64,000 bases of DNA from Gambelia wislizenii (taxonomy: Eukaryota; Chordata; Lepidosauria; Squamata; Crotaphytidae): positions 341,262,256-341,326,255 of the forward strand of contig JAUMIR010000003.1 of the NCBI GenBank assembly GCA_030847615.1, read 5' to 3'. The notes beneath the pieces are model-generated. The model saw only the letters and a list, made by a program, of their open reading frames with translations. It had not been told where the DNA came from and did no database searches. A program made the translations under genes and the position numbers. Below, one piece after another: positions 56,803 through 64,000 of the stretch (positions are counted from its first letter, which is position 1; each line of letters begins with the position of its first letter).

Positions 56803-57832
56803 CTCTGCATGAAAATGGCAACCTCTTTTTTCTTTGCAGTAAGTACGGTTTCCTTAGACATTCAATTAGAAACTGGTTGAGATAAGTTGGTCAGCTTTGT
56901 ACAATGACTCTTAAGCTGCTGACTGTTTGCTTTGCCTAGTCTTATGACTTTAGCCACTATATAATTATGTTTTTTCTCTTATGTCTTCCTCCATTCCATA
57001 AAGGAGGGTAATTTTCCAAATAGAAAAAAAAAACCCTGCAGTTTAAAGGAAAAGTCTATGATTGGAGCTATATCCCCAAAGTGGGATGGGGAGTCATATT
57101 GACGGACCCTTCTTGTACCTTAACTTCTTCCCCAAAATAAACAATACAGCATGTTTAGCCACGCCATTGCCTATAGTGACTCACTAGTGAGAGTCAGCAT
57201 TTACACAGAACAGATTTCCAGTGTGGTCATCAGCACAGTTAGACCCCCTTTAGACCATTTTAGTTCATCTGAATTTGGGAGAAGGGAATCTAATTGGATG
57301 ACTCGTTTAATGGGTTGCGTTCCTAATGAGCCAGATGCATAATGGTGAAGTGACTTGGATTGTGCCCCATAGATGTAATGGTTACCTTCTGGTTCCTGTT
57401 CTACCTGTTTCTAACTGTAAATGGTTTCCCTTCTCATTGAAACCTCCCCTCAAGAAGGAAGTTCAGATACATTCAGAAAGGCCAATGAAAATTGTGATAA
57501 ACATTGTGTTACCCCAGTCAGAAACTCCCACTCTAGAAAGTAAATAATCACACTTCCTCCAGTTCTGAAACAAAGGCCATTGTTTGACATCAAGTTATAA
57601 TGGTTCATAATATCAAAGAATGGGTTCTTGTTTGGTTAGGTGGAAGCTTTCAACCAAAGGGTCCATCACCTCCAGTTTAGAGAATATAATATAATCTCTT
57701 TCTCAAGGTACATTGAATATGTTTATAGATGGAATAGTGCTCAGAAGCACAAACAGGCACAGTCCTACTCACCACTCCCATCTGCACAAGTTGACTGTAC
57801 ATCATTAGAATACATGCAAAGTCCTGTGACCA
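56803..57832. other. Gene-free stretch, nothing recognised
   Basis: No repeat family or gene signal was identified. Confidence 0.45.
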
Positions 57833-58289
57833 AGGGCCCTTTTCACACTACAGAATTATACCACTATGATTCTACTTCAGTTGCAAAAGATGCTTCCTAC
57901 GGAATTCTGGGGTTTGTAGTTTGGTAAGGTACCAGAATTCTCTGATTCAAAATTCTAAATACTCCTTTCTAAACTGCAAATCCCAGGATTCCATAGAACA
58001 GAACCATGGCAGTTATAGAGGAATCAAAGGCCAAATGCACACTACACAAATAATCCAGTTTGAAACGGGATTGCCATTGCTCCTTCCTGTGGAATACTGG
58101 GATTTGCAGTTTGGTGAGGCAGCATCACTCTTGGCAGAGAAGGCTGAAGACCTTGTAAAACTACAAATCCCAGGATTCACTAGGAAGGAGCCATGGTAAA
58201 TAATCCAGTTTCAGACTGGATTTTTTTTTTTTTTGGTGTAGTGTGGATTTGGCCATAGTGCTATAATTGTGGGATGTGAAAGGGGCCTA
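57833..58289. mobile_element. Palindromic MITE (GGCCCTTTCA family), host of a nested MITE
   Basis: The outer ends GGGCCCTTTTCACACTACAG and GGATGTGAAAGGGGCC are inverted. The same family occurs at 7552-7785. Its right arm is split by the inner element at 58029-58254. Confidence 0.75.
58029..58254. mobile_element. Inner palindromic MITE (GGCCAAATGCACAC family)
   Basis: The ends GGCCAAATGCACACTACACA and GGTGTAGTGTGGATTTGGCC are inverted, as are the AATAATCCAGTTT segments next to them and GGGATTTGCAGTTT / AAACTACAAATCCC. It inserted into the outer MITE. Confidence 0.75.
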
Positions 58290-58999
58290 GTATTCAAGGT
58301 GGTGTGTGTGTGCAAACAATATCAAAGGGTGTATCCCAAGAGATTATTAGCCAGTTTGCCAGTGCTTGCAATCTTAAAGGGTTCTACTCCCTAGGACCGC
58401 TTGAAAATCAGTGATGGTCTCAGCAGGCCACTTAATACGCTTCCTTTTATTTAATAGATCAAAACACGGTGTCATTCTATTGGTTAAAAATCAAGTTGTT
58501 TGTTATCTCTGTTTCATATAGTGAAAATGATTTCAGTCATCTTCACTCCTTCTCTCTCTCTAACAAACATGCATCAAGTCCAGTAAAGATTTTGGGGACT
58601 TTGAACAATAATGAAACTTTTCTAGAGGCAATTGAATTAAGGTAGCAAATCCAGATTAAGAGCCTATATCCTATAAGAATATATTAAAATTGGACATTAT
58701 GGAATGTTCCTTATAAAAAGAGGGGAAAGGCAGGTCACTTCAAGTTTTAAGTAAATATCTCTGCAAATGAGAAAGAAGAGTTTTCAAATGTGCAGTTAAC
58801 AATACTGTGCATTAAAGTAACAATAGGTAATATGAAGTTGAAAACCTGTGGTTTCCTCTTCTTACTCCAGCTTTCTACTGTATTTCTTAAACAAGAATCA
58901 GTTTGAACCTTTTATGTTTTAGATTTTAGAAGGCAAGGAATGATACTTTTACAGTGCAATCCCTAACTTTTTGAGTGAGTTGATGTTTATTTCTAAGTA
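58290..58999. other. Gene-free stretch, nothing recognised
   Basis: No repeat family or gene signal was identified. Confidence 0.45.
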
Positions 59000-59292
59000 C
59001 AGTAGAACCACCATATCCACTGATTCATTATCCACTGATTCAGTTATCCACAGGACACAAAAAAAGCATACATACCATAGAGTCTTCCTAGAAATGCCCT
59101 CCTAGAAATGCCCTCCTAGAGTCTTCCTAGAAATGCCCTCTAGCCATTTTCTAGGTCCTCCAAGGCAATTCTATGGCATTTTAAACCGGAACTCCCATTA
59201 TTTTCAATGGCATTTGCTATTATCCATGGTTTTCGGTATCCACGCTCCCCCCCCCCCCGAACCAATTCGTAGTGGATATGGGGGTTCAACTG
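59000..59292. mobile_element. Tigger-like MITE, second subfamily, with internal tandem expansion
   Basis: It starts CAGTAGAACC and ends GGTTCAACTG (10-bp inverted repeat with one mismatch) and is flanked by TA on both sides. A local duplication of CCTAGAAATGCCCT units at 59085-59140 makes it longer than its relative at 15689-15924. Confidence 0.75.
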
Positions 59293-59984
59293 TAACTTGC
59301 TATGAGTTTGCAACCTCTGCTTTTTAGCTCCAACCATGTTTTTTTCTGGGGAAAACGTGGCAATATGAACCACCCAGCACTGGAGTGAGAGAGAAAAAAA
59401 AGTACAGCTTTAAATGAGATTTATTTTACATTAATGATCTTTTATTGTAATGTTTCTAAATGTGTTCATCAGACACAATAGGCAAAAGCAACTCACCCTG
59501 ATTCATTTTGTCTGTGGGCTGCACTGCTGCTCTTGTTGTGTTCTCCTGTTTAAATGATAATGAAATCAGAAGTCCCCCAACAGCCTCCTATTGTTTCTGG
59601 TAGTGTCAAAAGGAAGGCAGGAAAAAATCCAGTGTGTGGGTTGTGTGTGGGGTGGGATGGTGGAAGGAATCGATGCCTTAATGACTGTTTGCCCAAATGT
59701 AAACCATTCTGTTCAGGGAGGATTATTTTTATCTTGGTGCCCCCCACAACTCCCTATGTCCTGGGTCAACATTTGTTGTGTTTTCCAGATAAAGGGGACA
59801 TAGGCTGTGTCTCTAGGGTGAAGAGGCCAGACAAGGGGCATCCGTTGTGTGATATTTTCCTCCCTCCCCTTCTCTGAGGGAACAAGGAGAATTTCTCTCA
59901 GGAGGAGGGGAGGGGTGATGGGAAAGAATAGATCCGATGGGGCAGGGTGGCTGGGTGGGTGTCTTTTCTGGCTCTTAAATCGGG
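59293..59984. other. Gene-free stretch, nothing recognised
   Basis: The overlapping frames of about 110 codons on both strands have no recognisable family. Confidence 0.4.
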
Positions 59985-60090
59985 TGTTTACCTTTTCTTT
60001 ACAAAGGGCCCCCTTTAAATATCTTTTGTCGCTGTTGACCCCCAAGATTTAACTACTTAACTCTAGATTTAAAACAACAACAACAACAAC
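59985..60090 (+). mobile_element. hAT MITE fragment (left end region)
   Basis: CCTTTTCTTTACAAAGGGCC and TTGACCCCCAAGATTTAACT match the left part of the complete element at 60584-61041. It ends in a (CAA)n tract. Confidence 0.6.
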
Positions 60091-60106
60091 AACTGCTAAT
60101 AATTAT

Positions 60107-60303
60107 AATACAAGTCTTGAAGAGAAATGACAATGCAGAAAGAATAACAGCCCAAAAACATCACCCAAGGAGACCTTCTGCTGTGTTTTTTGCAACCAGA
60201 CTTGTTTATCTCAGATTGGCCTTTTTAGTCATCAGCGCGCTTGCAGGAAGAGCGGGATGAGTCCTTCCTGAATCTTTGTCTGCGAAGAAAAGCCAGAGAG
60301 ATA
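60107..60303 (+). mobile_element. 5'-truncated LINE (42-46 kb family)
   Basis: Sense copy of about 45873-46060 of the long LINE: ACAAGTCTTGAAGAGAAATG to GCGAAGAAAAGCCAGAGAGA. It carries the zinc-finger region and the stem-loop with one mismatch. Confidence 0.88.
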
Positions 60304-60312
60304 AAATCTATT

Positions 60313-60575
60313 AAACCAGTGGTTCTTAACCTGTGGTCCAGGGACCCCCAGGGGTCAACAGTGCCCTCACAGGGGGTCCTCAAAAGCTTGAAGACTGTTT
60401 GGCCCACCTCTTCCCTGCAGGGGAGTGGCCACGTGAGGAGTGAAGCCAGGGGAAGAGCCAAGGCAAAGGCTGGCCGGCTTGGCCTGCTCATTGCCATTCA
60501 GTCCGCTCCATCCACAAACTTCCAGGAAGAAGCAGGAGATAAGTCTTCCCTCCCCCTCCAGTGCCTCTAAGGGAA
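60313..60575 (-). mobile_element. hAT MITE, partial, inverted relative to its neighbour
   Basis: It begins CAGTGGTTCTTAACCTGTGG and is the reverse complement of the right half of the element at 60584-61041. Confidence 0.75.
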
Positions 60576-60583
60576 GATTTAAT

Positions 60584-61041
60584 GCAGTGGTTCTTAACCT
60601 TTCCTTTACGAGGAACCCCCTTTAAATCTCTTTTGTTGCTGTGGTCCCCCAAGACTTAACTCAAGATTTAAAACCCTAATAATAATAACAATGATAAATT
60701 TTTAGTTAGGTATTTATACCCTGCTCTTCAGCTACAAAAGTTGATAAATCATAATCATAATCATAATACAGTTACACTATCCATTAAACTTTCCTTCAAA
60801 GGCACTGGAGTGGGAGGGAAGCCTTTTCTCCTGCTTCTTCCTGCAAGTTTGTGGCTGGAGTGGATTGAATGGCAATGTGCAGGCCAAGCCAGCCAGTCTT
60901 TGCCTTGGCTCCTGTCATGTGGCCACTCCACTGCAAGCAGGAGGTGGGCCAAGCACCCTTGAAGCCTTCAAGGACCCCCTGTGAAGACATAGCAGACCCC
61001 GGGGGGCGGTGTCCCTGGACCACAGGTTAAGAACCACTGCT
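60584..61041 (+). mobile_element. hAT MITE with CAGTGGTTCTTAACC ends
   Basis: The left end CAGTGGTTCTTAACC and right end GGTTAAGAACCACTG form a perfect 15-bp terminal inverted repeat, typical of hAT elements. I could not see an 8-bp target duplication. A third partial copy lies at about 61940-62085. Confidence 0.8.
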
Positions 61042-61274
61042 CTAGCACCTTGCTCAGGAATGGAAGGTTGGAGACTGGTTGATAGTTATCTAGAACAGTA
61101 GGGTCCAGGGAAGGTTGTTTCCAAAGGTCTTACCACAGCCTCCTTCAGGTGTGTTGGGACCCTGCCTTGTTGTAGTGAGCCATTAATCACTTCCCCTACC
61201 CATTCAGCCAGTCCTCCTCTGGCCTGTTTTAATCTGCCAGGAGAGCGAAGGTCTAGTACACTTTTCTCAACCAA

Positions 61275-61695
61275 AATGGTAGAAGGTCTGGAAGCCATGC
61301 CCTATGAAGAGCAGCTTAGGGAGCTGGGCATGTTTAATCTTGAGAAGAGAAAGTTGAGAGGGGACATGATAGCCATGTTTAAATATTTGAAGGGATGTCA
61401 TACTGAGGATGGAGCAAGCTTGTTTTTGGAGGCTCCAGAGACTTGGACATGAAGCAATGGGCTCAAGCTACAGAAAGAGATTCCACCTAAACATTAGGAA
61501 GAATTTCCTGACAGTAAGAGTTGTTCAACAGTAGAATGCACTGCCTCATAGTGTGGTGGAGTCTCCTTCTTTGGAGATTTTTTAACAGAGGTTGGATGGC
61601 CATCTGTTGGGAATGCTTTGATTGGGTTCTCCTGCAAGGCAGGGGGATGGACTAGATAGACATTGTAGTCCCTTCTAACTCTGTGATTCTGTCTG
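61275..61695 (+). mobile_element. CR1 fragment
   Basis: AAAATGGTAGAAGGTCTGGA continues through the ORF2 C-terminal region (AGCAGCTTAGGGAGCTGGGC) to the 3' end TCTAACTCTGTGATTCTG. Frame-broken. Confidence 0.85.
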
Positions 61696-61779
61696 GTGGC
61701 TCTCACTTGTCCACCTCCTCAGGCTGCACACACTGGTTTGGTTCCTCAAATCTTTCATAGCGCCACAAACCTCTGAAAA

Positions 61780-62085
61780 ACATTTGAAAAGCGGGGGGGG
61801 GATGCCCCCTAATTGGCCAAAATGGTGGCTGGAAATGACATTGCATCACTTTGAGTGTGCCAGAATATATTGGTGTGGCCTGCTGGATGGATGGAGGGAT
61901 GTTTTACTACTACTACTAGTAGTAATAATAATAATAATAATAATACACCATACATTAAAGCTTCCCTCAGAGGCACTGGAGGGGGAAGGAGGACTTAGCT
62001 CCTGCTTCTTCCTGCATGTTTGTGGCTGGAGTGGAATGGGTTGAATGGCAATGTGCAGGCCAAGCCAGCCAGCCATCCTTTGGCT
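61780..62085 (+). mobile_element. Two adjoining hAT-like fragments
   Basis: 61790-61900 matches the interior of the element at 56168-56570 (CTAATTGGCCAAAATGGTGG). 61940-62085 matches the CAGTGGTTCTTAACC MITE (GAGGCACTGGAGGGGGAAGG, TTGAATGGCAATGTGCAGGC). An (AAT)n tract separates them. Confidence 0.6.
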
Positions 62086-62159
62086 GCAGGAGTACAGTCT
62101 GCTTCCACTCTTCTTTTTTGCTGAGCCTTTCTAAAGCACCTTTGAACTCTACCAGTTCA

Positions 62160-62570
62160 AAGTAGAGTTTTTCCGGCCCCCACCCCAGTCTTTTCTCTCT
62201 CCCAGGCGCTCTCCAGCAGCAACACAGCAGCAGCAGCAGCCCTCCTTCCTGCCCTTGTTATGCCTATTGGGTTTCCCCTCCCCTCTGTTCTGGCTGCTGC
62301 CATAGTGATGTGTGGAAGCAGATTACCCGGGGACCATAGCTTGGCAACAGCTTCCAAAGCCACAGCGAGAGCTGGTGCTGGTGGTGTGTCAATGGGTAAA
62401 TTGCTACCGTTGCTGCTACTGTTACTTCTCTCCTTTCTCCTGCGACCATGTGAGGGGAGTTGAGGTGGACTTGGGGTGCTTGCATGGTTCCGATTCGGAT
62501 CTGCTGTTCGGTGCAAGCAGACGGTTCGTATACAACACCCCTGTGCTGTTTTCGAGGTAACTACTGCAGC
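62160..62570 (+). other. CpG-richer segment with signal-peptide-like frame
   Basis: About a dozen CpG dinucleotides lie in 410 bases, against almost none nearby. A frame at 62260-62463 contains the internal stretch MGKLLPLLLLLLLSFLLRP, which looks like a secretion signal. It stops soon after, unless splicing occurs at ATGTGAGG (about 62449) or GAGGTAAC (about 62560). The leucine run comes from CTG/CTA-rich DNA, so chance is possible. No homologue recognised. Confidence 0.25.
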
Positions 62571-64000
62571 AGCTAATACAGTACTTATTTTTTTGGGGGG
62601 GGGTAGGGGGAGTGCAGTCAATCGCTTTCCCCAGCTTTATCAGCCATAGGAAGCACATGTCCTTTTTTCCCCTCTTTCCTTTCCTTTTCTGTTATTAAAA
62701 AGGAGAGGGAGAGAGAGACCTTGGAAACTTAGCAGGTGCCTCTGTAATTCAGAGTAATTGTAGAAAGTTAAAATGATCTGAAAGTGTTTTGGTGGGGTGT
62801 TTTTGGAAGATTTTCAGATATAAAAAAAACTTTTAATTGATTAATCAAGACCTTAATTACATTTAAGTATATGTGCTTGTTGAAAGTTTGAAAGTCAAAA
62901 GGGGAGAAGGAGGGTACGTCATCCTTTGCCAGCCAGTGAGAAAATGCCTCCTTGAAAACTTTTTTTAAAAAAATAAACTTTTGTGCCTGTTGTTTGGTCC
63001 ATTCGCCTTCTTCTCTACTCTACCTCCCCCACAGTTGTATGTTGTTGTAAATTGGGGTGTAGATACTAAACAGATACAATTATAAGAATTATAATCCAAA
63101 ATCCTACTTGATAATACCCCCCCCCTTCTCCCGAGGCTTACAAAAGTAATTGAGTACACATTTACTCAAAAGAAAGCTTCACTGTGTTCAGTGGGACTGC
63201 CTTCCTCCAAAGTGTGTTTAGGATTTCTTGCTTTAAAGATGGTTCTCATATTTTCTCATCAAAGCCACTGATTTAGTCCAACCTCTTTTCTCCACTCCAC
63301 TCCCACTCCATTAAAAAAAAACACCAATAACTTTAAAATGTAGTAAGTACATTTTAGAAGTAAAGGAATTCTGAGGAAGGAATCCTGGAATCCGAAGCTA
63401 CTGAATGTTATCTGCACTACCATGCCAGACCCATTTCACGTAGCTCCTTGTGAATGTTTAAATACGGGTATGCTTTGGTGTCAGTTGAGTAACTGCCTCT
63501 GTTTGATTATGGGCTGTGATCATTTAAACAAGGTAGCAAAGGGGGATGAAATTATAAGAGAGATGTTAAAAGATGGGACTCTGTGTAAGAGAGATGTCAC
63601 ATGAAAAACAATAAAACCCATCTATAAGGGGGAATTGACTCATGAAAGTTAAGATTGAGGGGGTATATTTGGAGTTTTCAGGTCCTTTTATAAATGTGCA
63701 ATGGATAGGACAAGTGTTTTTTCCCTCTAAGCTAAAAATTAAAGCAGGATTGAAAAATGTTATGAGTGCATTTTTAGTAACTCATGCAGAAAGTTAATTT
63801 GCCTCTTGCCTTTATAAACCCAAAGGATGCTTAATTCTAACTGATTAGTCTCCCCTTTCCTTCATCATTCTCTTTAGCGTTTATTAAATTCTAGATTATA
63901 AGAACATAAGAAGAGCCATGCCATGTGTTGAACATGTTGGCTAAATTTATTAATTAAGGACTGTATTCCCTCCACCCCACCCATCAAGTTTGCAGGGTGT
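62571..64000. other. Gene-free stretch to the window end, nothing recognised
   Basis: AT-rich, with no repeat family I can name and no coding frame longer than about 65 codons. Confidence 0.45.

Noticed and set aside
62157..62621. 154-codon antisense frame
   Set aside because: Its serine, alanine and proline runs arise from CAG/CTG-rich DNA; no motif is recognised.

Overview
The window looks like non-coding nuclear DNA of a squamate reptile, most likely an iguanian lizard. The reasons are several tRNA-derived SINEs whose 3' ends resemble the BovB LINE tail (Sauria-SINE type), a 5S rRNA-derived SINE with the same kind of tail, many 5'-truncated CR1 3' ends, L2-type 3' ends, hAT and Tigger MITEs, and a Ty1/copia element. 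I found no exon of a recognisable host protein. The only long reading frames belong to two retrotransposons. The genus cannot be fixed from this sequence alone.

Layout. 1-9.9 kb: the 5'-truncated end of a LINE, CR1 fragments, MITEs and simple repeats. 9990-13254: a 3.27-kb block that recurs almost unchanged at 19545-22811, where it interrupts a CR1 copy. 13.3-19.5 kb: MITEs, a Sauria-type SINE and CR1 pieces. 23.8-25.1 kb: two inverted copies of an unassigned MITE family that has other members at 3.9 kb and inside the duplicated block. 25.5-25.7 kb: a short insertion with 11-bp flanking repeats and a hammerhead-ribozyme-like core. 27766-33342: a complete Ty1/copia element with equal-length 681-bp LTRs, a 5-bp target duplication, an unbroken 1321-codon gag-pol frame and a primer site matching the anticodon half of initiator tRNA-Met. 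35.6-36.9 kb: a candidate three-exon non-coding transcript. 37.2-38.9 kb: a CR1 copy inside an older L2-like repeat.

42.06-47.53 kb is a nested locus. An almost intact 4-kb LINE with one in-frame stop has inserted into the left terminal repeat of a foldback DNA element, whose interior is a tandem array of about a dozen long hairpins. 47.8-62.1 kb: further CR1, SINE and LINE fragments, nested palindromic MITEs and a hAT MITE cluster. 62.16-62.57 kb is locally CpG-rich with a signal-peptide-like frame. It is the only stretch that hints at a host promoter or first exon, and the evidence is weak.

The genes do not form a host pathway. The copia and LINE frames each encode their own mobilisation machinery, and the SINEs carry tails resembling LINE 3' ends, which suggests they were mobilised by partner LINEs.
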